From an uncultured Afifella sp. (GTDB taxonomy: Bacteria; Pseudomonadota; Alphaproteobacteria; Rhizobiales; Afifellaceae): DNA of 64,000 nucleotides. Of this stretch, positions 26,237 through 34,838 are shown piece after piece. Location: contig CAMYKZ010000012.1 of the NCBI GenBank assembly GCA_947259045.1, positions 115,299-179,298 on the forward strand, read 5' to 3'. The notes under the pieces were generated by a model. The model had not been told where the DNA came from. It made no database searches and saw only the letters and a list, made by a program, of their open reading frames with translations. Each line of letters begins with the position of its first letter. Within the stretch, counting starts at the first letter, position 1. The position numbers and the translations under genes are program-made.

Positions 26237-27078
26237 GAGGCAGCAGCCTCAGATGGCCAGCCATAGCCGGCCCACTCCGGCAATTCGATATCCAGCGGCA
26301 CGTCACTGGCCAGTATCCGATCTCCGGCAGCTTGCGCCTTTTCCACCCGGTCAAGCCGCAAAAGCGCAATACCGGTCCGGCCAGACGTTGACCCCAGGCG
26401 GCCGAGCGGCTGGCTGCCGGCCAGGATTTCCGTGCCCGTTTCCGGCAAGACCGCTCCACCGATTACCTTGACGATGCGCCGGCGTGCCGTGCCGCGATGG
26501 CGCATACGCGAGACCACTTCCTGGCCGACGTAACAGCCCTTGTCGAAGGCAACGCCGTGCAGCGAGTCCATCGCCGCATCATGGGGAAACGCTTCGTCAA
26601 ACAGAAAATCGACGCCGCCTTCGGGAACGCCAAGAGCAATGCGATGGCCCTGCCAGGCGGCCTCGTCCGGCTCTGGCCCCGATACCGGAGCCGGCGCGGT
26701 CCAGCGATGTCCGAGCGCGGCCAGACGCGGGTCGGGCAAGGCAGTCGGCGGAAAAGTCTTGTCGTCGCCCCAGCCGGCAAAGACCGCCAGATCAGATGCC
26801 GGGGTGATTTCCAACTTGGCGCGCAGCCGGTAGAGGGTCAGCCGCTTGACCAGGGCTTCCGCTGCATCGGCGCGGACATCCAGATGGTAACCGCTGTCGG
26901 CCTTGAAAATCATGAAGTCGCAGACAATCTTGCCCTGGGGCGTCAGCAGCGCGCCATAACCCAGGCCCTGACGATCAACATCATCCATGTCGGCTGTCAT
27001 GATATTCTGCAGAAACCCGAACGTCTCCGCACCGGACACGGCAATAATCGTTCTGTCGCGCAGTTGAGCTGATGGCAT
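26233..27078 (-). CDS. ygfZ: YgfZ/GcvT-domain folate-binding protein (Fe-S cluster assembly factor)
   Basis: 281 residues. The YgfZ signature K-G-C-Y-x-G-Q-E is present in FDKGCYVGQEVVSRMRHRG near residue 180. The N-terminal part (IIAVSGAETFGFLQNIMTAD) is the GcvT-like folate-binding fold. YgfZ (IBA57 relatives) helps assemble or repair Fe-S clusters in a subset of enzymes, using tetrahydrofolate. The ATG at 27078 is preferred over the in-frame TTG at 27084. The HD hydrolase gene is coupled downstream. Confidence 0.9.
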   Translation of the reverse strand: MPSAQLRDRTIIAVSGAETFGFLQNIMTADMDDVDRQGLGYGALLTPQGKIVCDFMIFKADSGYHLDVRADAAEALVKRLTLYRLRAKLEITPASDLAVFAGWGDDKTFPPTALPDPRLAALGHRWTAPAPVSGPEPDEAAWQGHRIALGVPEGGVDFLFDEAFPHDAAMDSLHGVAFDKGCYVGQEVVSRMRHRGTARRRIVKVIGGAVLPETGTEILAGSQPLGRLGSTSGRTGIALLRLDRVEKAQAAGDRILASDVPLDIELPEWAGYGWPSEAAAS

Positions 27079-27149
27079 TGGCAATCCGGTCCCGTTTCTG
27101 GTCGACTTAAAGCTAATGACTTCGCCGGCTCAGACAAGGCCCGCAAGTG

Positions 27150-28445
27150 TTACTCCGCAGGTTCCTCGAGCAACTCGTCATCGGACGGCTCGTAGCCTTC
27201 AGGCACCAGACGCTGATCCTCCTGATCCCAGGCTTCCTCAACACCCATGGCGACGTAGGGGGCGGTTGAAGCGTAATCGAACTCTTCCTTGTCGCCTTCA
27301 GGCAGGCTGGCACGGCTGCTCATGCGGGCCAGCAGGAACATTGCCAGCAAGACATTCATGGCGGCCGCGAACCAGAACAGGGCGGCCGGTCCGGTCTGTT
27401 GCATCAGACCGGCGACGACGACCGGACTGATCGCCGCGCCGATCCCGTAGACCATCAGAATGCCGGAAGATGTCTCGACATAATCCTCCGGCTCGACAAA
27501 ATCGAACGCGTGGGCATTGGCAATCGCATAGGCCGGCGTCGTGAACCCGCCCACCATGGCCCCGAAAACCAGAACGAAGACAATTCCGAGCGATCCGAGA
27601 AGAATCATCCCGCTTGATGCGGCAAGGGCGGCAACGGCGCAGACGATCAGAATGATACGCCTGTCAACCAGGTCCGATGCCCTGCCCAGCGGCCATTGAA
27701 GCAATGCGCCGCCGGCAAATACGGATGCGGCGAATAACGCAGCAAATTGTTCGGTATGGCCCGTTTTCGTGGCGTAGAGCGGGGCCAGGTTCATGACTGC
27801 GCCGATGACCAGTCCGACAACAAGGATCGATACGAAGGCCGCCGGCGAGGTGTTGTACAACCGGACCGGGCGCAGTCTGACCAGCGTGATCGGGGCCGGT
27901 TGCGCAGAACTTGTCATGGCCACAGGAATCACGGCAATCGACACGAGCACGGACGCGACTGCAAACAGGGAGAACCCGGCGACCGAACCGAATGCAACCG
28001 CAATCTGGCCCGCGACAATCGAAATGCTGACGATGACAATATAAGTCGACAGCACCAGACCGCGGGTCCGGTTGGTCGCCCGGTCGTTCAGCCAGCTTTC
28101 CAGGATGATATAGAACCCGGCGATGCAGAAGCCGCTGATGGAGCGAAAAATAACCCAGGCGATCGGATCTATGATGATGATATGCATCAGGGCCGCGGCG
28201 GAAGCCATGGAAATCATGGCCGAAAACGCGCGGATATGCCCTGCTCTCAGGATCGCATGCGGCGCCATCATGCAGCCGACGACAAAACCGACGGAGTAAA
28301 ACGACGCGCCGGCGCCGATCATGAAGTCGGAGAAGCCCTCCACTTGCGATCTGAGCGGGATCAGGGTGATCTGGATGCCGTGGCCGACCATGAACACGGC
28401 CGCGCTGATCAGAAGTGTGACGACGGGTGAAATAGCGGCAAACAA
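27150..28445 (-). CDS. MFS transporter
   Basis: 431 residues with about twelve hydrophobic helices. The loop between helices 2 and 3 and the segment GFCIAGFYIILESWLNDRATNRTRG place it in the YfkF/'MFS_1' group often seen in Hyphomicrobiales, substrate unknown. The C-terminal tail (about 40 residues) is acidic and cytoplasmic. The start codon is TTG at 28445; GGAG lies 8 bases upstream, which makes this start convincing. A short inverted repeat sits 20 bases upstream of the start and may be an operator. Confidence 0.88.
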   Translation of the reverse strand: MFAAISPVVTLLISAAVFMVGHGIQITLIPLRSQVEGFSDFMIGAGASFYSVGFVVGCMMAPHAILRAGHIRAFSAMISMASAAALMHIIIIDPIAWVIFRSISGFCIAGFYIILESWLNDRATNRTRGLVLSTYIVIVSISIVAGQIAVAFGSVAGFSLFAVASVLVSIAVIPVAMTSSAQPAPITLVRLRPVRLYNTSPAAFVSILVVGLVIGAVMNLAPLYATKTGHTEQFAALFAASVFAGGALLQWPLGRASDLVDRRIILIVCAVAALAASSGMILLGSLGIVFVLVFGAMVGGFTTPAYAIANAHAFDFVEPEDYVETSSGILMVYGIGAAISPVVVAGLMQQTGPAALFWFAAAMNVLLAMFLLARMSSRASLPEGDKEEFDYASTAPYVAMGVEEAWDQEDQRLVPEGYEPSDDELLEEPAE

Positions 28446-28464
28446 TGATCAGTCTCCAACACGA

Positions 28465-28479
28465 TTTGCAAAATGCAAA
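28465..28479. promoter_or_regulatory. Candidate operator upstream of the MFS gene
   Basis: The inverted repeat TTTGCA-AAA-TGCAAA is perfect over 15 bases and lies 20 bases before the TTG start of the MFS gene, just upstream of its ribosome site. A repressor bound here would block transcription or translation start. No regulator gene lies next to it. Confidence 0.35.
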
Positions 28480-28603
28480 CCGCGCCAGGCTCGATCAGTG
28501 TCATGCAGAGACGAGTCGGCGACGGTGACAACACGCTAGCGCGGATTGTGCCCATGCGCCATCTTGAAAACGCCGCACCTTCCGATCAGAGCGACACGGG
28601 CAT

Positions 28604-30523
28604 TCAGGCCAGCTGAATGTCTTGTTCCGGCTTTTCCCGCCCGAGCGCGTCAAACACCGTCGCGACGATTGATTCAGCATCCAGACCCGCCGCCTTGTAC
28701 ATGGCATCCGGGCTGTCATGCTCGATAAACAGGTCGGGCATGGTCATCGGCCTGATCACCAGCCCGGAATCCAGCAATCCGAAGCCTGCCAGCGCATGCA
28801 GCACATGGCTGCCGAATCCGCCGATGGACCCTTCCTCGACCGTAATCAGGATCTGATGTTCGCGCGCCAGCCGAAGCAGCAGATCCGCGTCAAGCGGCTT
28901 GGCGAAACGGGCATCGGCAACTGTCGTGGAAAGCCCGTGACTGTCGAGAATTTCTGCCGCCCGCAGCGACGGCGCCAAACGTCCGCCAAGCGACAATATG
29001 GCCACGGACGAGCCTTCGCGGACAATGCGGCCCTTGCCGATTTCCAGCGCCGTACCACGTTCAGGCAGGTCGACGCCGACGCCCTCGCCGCGCGGATAGC
29101 GGAAGGCGATCGGTCCCTCGTCATATTCCACGGCCGTGCGCACCATGTGGCGAAGCTCCGCTTCGTCGCCGGCTGCCATCACGACCATGTTCGGCAGGCA
29201 GCTCAGATAGGCAATGTCGAAAGCGCCTGCGTGGGTCGGGCCATCGGCTCCGACCAGCCCTGCCCGGTCGATCGGAAACCGGACCGGCAGCTTCTGGATC
29301 GCCACATCGTGCACCACCTGATCGTAGGCGCGCTGCAGAAAGGTGGAATAGATCGCGGTAAAGGGTTTCAGCCCTTCCGTCGCCAGACCGGCGGAAAAGG
29401 TCACGGCATGCTGTTCGGCGATGCCGACATCGAATGTGCGGTCCGGGAAGGCCTCCTGGAACAGATTGAGGCCGGTCCCAGACGGCATGGCTGCAGTGAC
29501 CGCGACAATGGCATCGTCGTCTTCTGCTTCGCGCACCAGGCTGGCGCCGAACACGCCGGTATAGCTCGGTGCGTTGGGTTTGGACTTGGCCTGCTCGCCT
29601 GTCACCACATCAAAGCGCGAAACGCCATGATATTTGTCGCTTGAGGCTTCCGCCGGCGCATAACCCTTGCCCTTTTGCGTCACCACATGAACGAGAATCG
29701 GTCCTTTGTCGGCATCGCGGACGTTTCTCAGAACCGGCAGAAGATGGTTGATGTTATGGCCGTCGATCGGGCCGACATAATAGAAACCAAGTTCCTCGAA
29801 CATGGTGCCGCCGGTCCAGAAGCCGCGGGCATATTCTTCCGTTCGTTTGGCCTTGTCATGAAAGAACTTCGGCAGCCGCGTTGTCAATTGCTTGGCAACC
29901 TCGCGGATTGACAGATAGGTCTGGCCTGAGACCAGCCGCGCCAGATAGGCGCTCATGGCGCCGGTCGGCGGTGCGATCGACATGTCATTGTCATTGAGAA
30001 TGACGATCAGCCGGGAATGCATGGCACCGGCATTGTTCATCGCCTCATAGGCCATGCCGGCAGACATGGCGCCGTCGCCAATGACGCAGACGACCTTGTT
30101 GTCCTTGTGTTTCAGATCGCGGGCCACGGCCATGCCGAGCCCGGCGGAAATCGAGGTCGAGGAATGGGCCGCGCCAAACGGATCATATTCCGATTCCGTC
30201 CGCTTGGTGAAACCCGACAGGCCGCCGCCCTTGCGCAACGTCCTGATCCGGTCCCTGCGCCCGGTCAGGATCTTGTGCGGATAACATTGATGGCCGACAT
30301 CCCAGATCAGCCGGTCGTCCGGCGTATCGAAGGTATAGTGCAGCGCAACGGAGAGTTCCACGACACCGAGCCCGGCGCCCAGATGGCCGCCCGTGACCGA
30401 TACGGCATCGATGGTTTCGGCGCGCAATTCGTCGCACACCTGCCCCAGATCGTCGGCATCCAGTGCCCTCAGGTCGTCAGGCGTATTGATCCGGTCGAGC
30501 AGATTCGTCTCGGCTTTGTTCAT
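28604..30523 (-). CDS. dxs: 1-deoxy-D-xylulose-5-phosphate synthase
   Basis: 639 residues, full length for Dxs. It carries the thiamine-diphosphate motif region ([20 protein letters not shown] read in parts, GDG near 150), the active-site [14 protein letters not shown], and the C-terminal transketolase half with [14 protein letters not shown] and [15 protein letters not shown]. It condenses pyruvate and glyceraldehyde 3-phosphate, the first step of the MEP isoprenoid pathway. ATG at 30523 ([15 protein letters not shown]) follows the purine-rich GGAGCTGAAGAAGAAA. tlyA, often next to dxs in related genomes, lies elsewhere here. Confidence 0.97.
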   Translation of the reverse strand: MNKAETNLLDRINTPDDLRALDADDLGQVCDELRAETIDAVSVTGGHLGAGLGVVELSVALHYTFDTPDDRLIWDVGHQCYPHKILTGRRDRIRTLRKGGGLSGFTKRTESEYDPFGAAHSSTSISAGLGMAVARDLKHKDNKVVCVIGDGAMSAGMAYEAMNNAGAMHSRLIVILNDNDMSIAPPTGAMSAYLARLVSGQTYLSIREVAKQLTTRLPKFFHDKAKRTEEYARGFWTGGTMFEELGFYYVGPIDGHNINHLLPVLRNVRDADKGPILVHVVTQKGKGYAPAEASSDKYHGVSRFDVVTGEQAKSKPNAPSYTGVFGASLVREAEDDDAIVAVTAAMPSGTGLNLFQEAFPDRTFDVGIAEQHAVTFSAGLATEGLKPFTAIYSTFLQRAYDQVVHDVAIQKLPVRFPIDRAGLVGADGPTHAGAFDIAYLSCLPNMVVMAAGDEAELRHMVRTAVEYDEGPIAFRYPRGEGVGVDLPERGTALEIGKGRIVREGSSVAILSLGGRLAPSLRAAEILDSHGLSTTVADARFAKPLDADLLLRLAREHQILITVEEGSIGGFGSHVLHALAGFGLLDSGLVIRPMTMPDLFIEHDSPDAMYKAAGLDAESIVATVFDALGREKPEQDIQLA

Positions 30524-30651
30524 TTTCTTCTTCAGCTCCAACGCAACCCCGACGCTCTTTCTATACTCACAGATAGTGAACGCAAGGGCCACCTGCGAGG
30601 GCCACAATGTCGCGGCGGCGGCCAGACGCTCTGGTACGGCTAGCTTTCAGC

Positions 30652-31635
30652 CTATTCGGCCTGGGGCTCTGGCCGGTTTTTCAGCTGTTCGGAAAGCACG
30701 GAACAATGATCGGTAAGATCGGCGCGCGGCGTGAAGACGACGAAATCGTAGAGATCCATCACGCCATATTGCGCCGGTGACGTCAAATCCTGATCGACTT
30801 CAACGAACGCGACGGCCGTGATGCGGGAACCGGGCCTACTGGCGGCCAGAATGCGCGGCACGGCAAGATCACGGCGGACATGCCCTGCGCCGGCGATCAG
30901 AACGGCGCCGTCAGCGCCCTTGTCGTCCGCATCGAGCATGGCCGCCGCCATCGCTCCGTCGCGGGCGCGCTGGACCATCAGCATGGGTTCTATGGCCGGA
31001 TCCGGAAGCAGATTGCAGTGGGATTGTTTCAGAATTTGCCGGATCTGCACGTTCAGCGCTTCCGGAAGGTTGTCCCGGAGTGCCAGTCTTGTCTGCTGCT
31101 GCCCGGTCAGGGCGGCGCTTCCCTTTTTGCCGATTTCGCGAACCAGGCTCCGGTCGAGATCGCCTGCGACCAACGGGAGGCCGGCAGCCAGTGCCGCCTC
31201 GGCGACAGGCAGATAGATCGACCATTGCGGCCAGCCGCGCTTTTCCCATTCAACCGACGGTCCGAGTCCTTTCGCCGATGCCGGCGCGGACGCGACAAAG
31301 GCGTCCAGAACGTCCTGAAATCCGGCAGGAATCATCTCAAAAACAAGCGCCGGCTTGCGTCCACTGGCCGTCATTGCGGTGAGCAGGTCAGCCTGTAGCC
31401 GGTGGTGATCCGGATTGGAATGGATTTCCCCAAGCAGAACGAATTCCGATGAAACGGCGCGCTCTTCAAGATCAGCACGCGTCGCCGGCTTGCCGTCACC
31501 CGACCAGACCGTGCCGGCCAGCGGATGCCCGGTATAATGCGATGAAAGCCAAGCGGTCTGATCCGCCGACAAAGTCGTCGCCGTGCACGCAGCAGCCAGC
31601 AGGATAATGGTGCGCATTGCGATGCGGCACGTCAT
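30652..31635 (-). CDS. ChaN-family protein (heme-binding uptake, Tiki superfamily)
   Basis: 327 residues. The N-terminus (MTCRIAMRTIILLAAAC) is a signal peptide, and LLAAAC at about residue 17 may be a lipobox, which would make it a lipoprotein. FVLLGEIHSNPDHHRLQ, LVFEMIPAGFQDVLD and LIAGAGHVRRDLAVP are the GxxH/E/H signature of the ChaN/EreA/TraB-type fold, which binds heme or acts on metal-linked substrates. AGAAGGG precedes the ATG at 31635. An unknown-function gene lies immediately upstream on the same strand. Confidence 0.8.
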   Translation of the reverse strand: MTCRIAMRTIILLAAACTATTLSADQTAWLSSHYTGHPLAGTVWSGDGKPATRADLEERAVSSEFVLLGEIHSNPDHHRLQADLLTAMTASGRKPALVFEMIPAGFQDVLDAFVASAPASAKGLGPSVEWEKRGWPQWSIYLPVAEAALAAGLPLVAGDLDRSLVREIGKKGSAALTGQQQTRLALRDNLPEALNVQIRQILKQSHCNLLPDPAIEPMLMVQRARDGAMAAAMLDADDKGADGAVLIAGAGHVRRDLAVPRILAASRPGSRITAVAFVEVDQDLTSPAQYGVMDLYDFVVFTPRADLTDHCSVLSEQLKNRPEPQAE

Positions 31636-31678
31636 GATGATCCCTTCTCTGCATTGTAATCCGGCTACCGGTTAATCG

Positions 31679-32365
31679 CTACCAGTCGGGGTCCAGGAAA
31701 TGCCCCCGTTCGCCCCAGAACAGGCACCAGCGTGCGGCACTCAGCACAATATCAAGTTCCGGTTCCTGATTTACGGCGTCAGGGTTTGCGAGATCCAGTC
31801 CTTCTTCCCTGGCAAAGTCTTCGGCGGCCTTCATGAACTGCTGCCCGAAAACGATCAGTTCGGAGCTGGTTCTCATTTGATAAAGTTCATCGATCAGGTC
31901 CAGACCGAGAACTTCGACACAATCTTGCAGGAATTTCGCGCGAAAGGAAAAGGATTCGACATAACCGCCCGGGCTGCCGTTGGTATATCGGGGCAGACCG
32001 TCAACATCCTCCACAAGGTCCAGAACATAAAAGCCGTGCAGCGATTCCAGCCATTCCTGTTCGGACTTTGCCGATCCCTGTTTGGCATATTGATTACGCG
32101 CCCAACGCGTCGCCGGGTCGTCGTAGCCGACCCTCGGCGCATTCAGGGTTTCAAATGCGGTCGTTGAAATCTCGTTGTATCGCTGCAGCAATTCCTGCCG
32201 GGTCGGTTGGCGGTCGGGGTCAATGGGCCGGAATCTGCCGATGAACCGGCCCAACGCCGATTTTTCCTTTTCATACCGGCCCTTGTCCATCCGCCGGATG
32301 ATCTCTTCAAATTCGGCCTCAAATCCGGGTTTAGGCCTGTTTCCCGGATTCCAATCCAACCCCAT
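31679..32365 (-). CDS. Hypothetical protein
   Basis: 228 residues, soluble, helix-rich, no signal peptide or membrane segment. AGGGGA precedes the ATG. Regular features include a basic helix (EEIIRRMDKGRYEKEKSAL) and an aromatic C-terminus (RWCLFWGERGHFLDPDW). No family was recognised. It is in a run of minus-strand genes, 43 bases from the ChaN gene and 66 bases from xseB. Confidence 0.7.
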   Translation of the reverse strand: MGLDWNPGNRPKPGFEAEFEEIIRRMDKGRYEKEKSALGRFIGRFRPIDPDRQPTRQELLQRYNEISTTAFETLNAPRVGYDDPATRWARNQYAKQGSAKSEQEWLESLHGFYVLDLVEDVDGLPRYTNGSPGGYVESFSFRAKFLQDCVEVLGLDLIDELYQMRTSSELIVFGQQFMKAAEDFAREEGLDLANPDAVNQEPELDIVLSAARWCLFWGERGHFLDPDW

Positions 32366-32431
32366 ATCGTCGTTTCCCCTGAACCTGTCATTGCAGCCGG
32401 TGCAATGTTCAACGGGATTATTGAAATTTTT

Positions 32432-32698
32432 TCAGTCGGCGTCCAGCGGTGTGGCGCCAACCGCATTGCCATCACGGTCCGCACTGATTTTCTGAACCCG
32501 CTCGTCGGCCTGGTTGAGCAGGGCCTCACAGCGCTTTTTAAGCGCTTCGCCGCGCTCGTAGATCGTCACCGATTCCTCAAGCGGCACGTCGCCACGCTCC
32601 AGCCTGGTGACGATGCCCTCCAGTTCGGCAAGCGCCTTCTCGTAGCTCAGTTCTGCAATATCATCGGGTTCGTCTGTCATTTCGGCTCCGGCATTCAT
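32432..32698 (-). CDS. xseB: Exodeoxyribonuclease VII small subunit
   Basis: 88 residues. The conserved helical core ([20 protein letters not shown], then [19 protein letters not shown]) is the XseB signature. With XseA it forms exonuclease VII, which degrades single-stranded DNA in both directions in the cytoplasm; xseA is not in the window. It overlaps the stop of the histone-deacetylase-like gene by one base (TGATG), so translation is coupled. A second ATG lies seven codons in. Confidence 0.93.
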   Translation of the reverse strand: MNAGAEMTDEPDDIAELSYEKALAELEGIVTRLERGDVPLEESVTIYERGEALKKRCEALLNQADERVQKISADRDGNAVGATPLDAD

Positions 32699-33660
32699 CA
32701 GCCTTGCATCAATTGTGCGATATGGGCGGCGGCGGACTCTGCCAACCCGGTCAGGTCGTAGCCGCCCTCCAGCAGCGAAACAATGCGGCCGTCACAGGAC
32801 TGGTCGGCAATGTCCATCAGTTTGCCCGTCGCCCAGGCGAAATCTTCGGCCGTCAGCATGATCTGGCCGAGCGGATCAAGATGGTGGGCATCGAAGCCGG
32901 CCGATATCAGGATCAGATCGGGAGAAAAATCGGTGACCGACTTCAGGATCCGCTCCCGAAAGGCTTCGCGGAACCGCTCGCTGTTATCGCCGGGCGAAAG
33001 CGGCGCGTTGACGATGTTGCCGGCGCCGGTCTCCGACAGCGCGCCGGTTCCCGGAAACAGCGGCATCTGGTGGGTGGAGGCGTAGAGAACCGAACTGTCG
33101 GACCAGAAGATTTCCTGCGTGCCATTGCCGTGATGAACATCCCAGTCGACGATCGCGATCCGCTCCAGACCGTGTTTCGTCTGCGCATAACGGGCGGCGG
33201 CGGCGACCGTGTTGAACAGGCAGAACCCCATGGCGGTCGCCGTCTCCGCATGATGGCCCGGCGGTCTGGTTGCGGCGAAAGCGTTGGCGGCTTTGCCTGT
33301 CATCACGCTGTCGACTGCAAAGGCTGCCGCGCCGAGCGCCCGCATTGCCGCCTCCCAGGACCCTGGCGAAACCACCGTATCGGCATCAATCCGTGTCAGG
33401 CCCTCTTCGGGAACCGCATTGCGGATCATGGCGACATAATGGTCCGGATGGACGAGTTCGGCCATGCCCGCGTCGCCCAGTGGCGCATCCTGGCGATCCA
33501 GCGTTTGAAAGGTCTCGTTATCGAGCGCCGTATGCAAGGCCCTCAGCCTGTCCGGACGCTCCGGATGGCCCGGCGGCGTCTTGTGATCCAGAAATGCTGC
33601 GTGATGAAGAAGAAGTGTTGTCACTGGGGCCTCTGCGGCACTTTCCAAGCCGATTGTCAC
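32698..33660 (-). CDS. Histone-deacetylase family protein (acetoin-utilisation / acetylpolyamine amidohydrolase-like)
   Basis: 320 residues. The zinc-dependent fold is shown by [30 protein letters not shown] (paired His), [14 protein letters not shown] (Asp/His zinc ligands) and [13 protein letters not shown]. Such proteins deacetylate acetylated lysines or polyamines. The GTG at 33660 overlaps the Sua5 stop as GTGA; a second GTG at 33624 (giving MTTLLLHH) starts nearer the conserved sequence and may be the real start. It is coupled to xseB downstream. Confidence 0.9.
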   Translation of the reverse strand: MTIGLESAAEAPVTTLLLHHAAFLDHKTPPGHPERPDRLRALHTALDNETFQTLDRQDAPLGDAGMAELVHPDHYVAMIRNAVPEEGLTRIDADTVVSPGSWEAAMRALGAAAFAVDSVMTGKAANAFAATRPPGHHAETATAMGFCLFNTVAAAARYAQTKHGLERIAIVDWDVHHGNGTQEIFWSDSSVLYASTHQMPLFPGTGALSETGAGNIVNAPLSPGDNSERFREAFRERILKSVTDFSPDLILISAGFDAHHLDPLGQIMLTAEDFAWATGKLMDIADQSCDGRIVSLLEGGYDLTGLAESAAAHIAQLMQG

Positions 33661-34661
33661 CTCGCATCTGGCGCTTCGGGCAGGTCCGGGTCAAGGGCAG
33701 CGCGGCGCAATCGGTCGTTTATAGCCTCGCCAAGCGTTCCTGCCGTGTCCGGAATCGGCATAACGGCGATCTTATCCACACCTTCAGCATCCAGTTCGGC
33801 CAGAAAAGAGAAAAGATTGACTGCGGCCTCGCTGAGATCGCCGGACGCAGAAAGGTTCCTGACCGCCATTGTTTTTCCTTCTGGAAGCGCTGAACCGAAC
33901 GCCAGCAAAGCCTCATCCGACTGAACGTCTTCAGCCTGCAGGCGCAATTTTGCTTTTGGCGCATAATGGCTCGCCATCATGCCCGGCGCGACGATGGCCG
34001 CATCAGGCGCGGAACGTTCCAACGGCTCGCCGAGGGCGGTTTCTATCTCGTCGGCCGACAGACCGCCCGGCCGCAGGAGAATTGCCGGGCGTCCCGGTTC
34101 CAGCGCGATGATCGTCGATTCCAGACCGACCTCGCACGGCCCTGCATCAAGAATCAGTTCAATCGCATGGCCAAGTTGTGCGGCGACATGATCGGCCCGG
34201 GTCGGGCTCAAGCGGCCCGAAAGATTGGCGCTTGGCGCTGCCAGCGGTTTGCCGAAAGCGGAAATAATCCGCCGCACCGGTCCGCCGGGCATGCGCAGGG
34301 CGATCGTCTCCAGGCCGGCCGTGGCCAGCGGATGAACCGGGCATTCCGCCGCTTTGGGAACGACAAGTGTCAGGGGGCCTGGCCAGAACCGCTCAGCCAG
34401 CTGCCGGGCGCGAGGCTCGAACCGGCCCAGGCGCTCGGCCATGGTCTGGCTTTCGACATGGCAGATCAGCGGGTTGAACCGTGGCCGCCCCTTGACCTGG
34501 AAGATCCGCGCCAGGGCCTCGCCGTTGGTTGCATCCGCTGCCAGGCCGTAGACGGTTTCGGTCGGGATGGCGACAAGGTTTCCGGCCCGCAGTACGGTGC
34601 AGACAGCCTCAATCAGACCGGCGTCCGGCGGCTCGGCAAGGGTTTTGATTTCGGCGGTCAT
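33657..34661 (-). CDS. L-threonylcarbamoyladenylate synthase (Sua5/YciO/YrdC family)
   Basis: 334 residues, the two-domain Sua5 type rather than the short YrdC. The YrdC domain carries IPTETVYGLAADATN, KGRPRFNPLICHV and the later SANLSG; the extra C-terminal Sua5 domain runs from about residue 200. The enzyme makes threonylcarbamoyl-AMP, the precursor of the t6A modification at position 37 of ANN-decoding tRNAs. The ATG at 34661 (MTAEIK) is preferred over an in-frame TTG at 34667. The gene is divergent from the acyl-CoA dehydrogenase operon. Confidence 0.92.
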   Translation of the reverse strand: MTAEIKTLAEPPDAGLIEAVCTVLRAGNLVAIPTETVYGLAADATNGEALARIFQVKGRPRFNPLICHVESQTMAERLGRFEPRARQLAERFWPGPLTLVVPKAAECPVHPLATAGLETIALRMPGGPVRRIISAFGKPLAAPSANLSGRLSPTRADHVAAQLGHAIELILDAGPCEVGLESTIIALEPGRPAILLRPGGLSADEIETALGEPLERSAPDAAIVAPGMMASHYAPKAKLRLQAEDVQSDEALLAFGSALPEGKTMAVRNLSASGDLSEAAVNLFSFLAELDAEGVDKIAVMPIPDTAGTLGEAINDRLRRAALDPDLPEAPDAR

Positions 34662-34683
34662 CGGCAATTCATTCGAGTTATAA

Positions 34684-34712
34684 TTGACGTTTACGTAAAC
34701 GTCATTTATCGC
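34684..34712 (+). promoter_or_regulatory. Candidate promoter with a perfect palindromic operator
   Basis: TTGACG at 34684-34689 fits a -35 element and TATCGC at 34707-34712 a weak -10, with 17 bases between. Bases 34685-34704 are a perfect 20-bp palindrome, TGACGTTTACGTAAACGTCA, that covers most of the -35 element and the spacer. This resembles the operators of MerR-type regulators of acyl-CoA and branched-chain amino-acid breakdown such as LiuR, but the regulator is not identified here. It lies 135 bases before the acyl-CoA dehydrogenase gene. A second small repeat, CACAACctGTTGTG, lies at 34723-34736. Confidence 0.55.
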
Positions 34713-34838
34713 AGTTCGGCCTCACAACCTGTTGTGCTGCAATCGCGCCACGTCAAGTGGACGCAATGAAAGGTTCGTGGCAAACAGGTAGTGCAGACCT
34801 TACTCAAGAGATAGCCCCTTAATCGGCGGAGAAAAAGA

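Noticed and set aside
34685..34704. Palindrome as a phage or plasmid attachment site
   Set aside because: It overlaps promoter elements of an operon and there is no integrase or second copy nearby.
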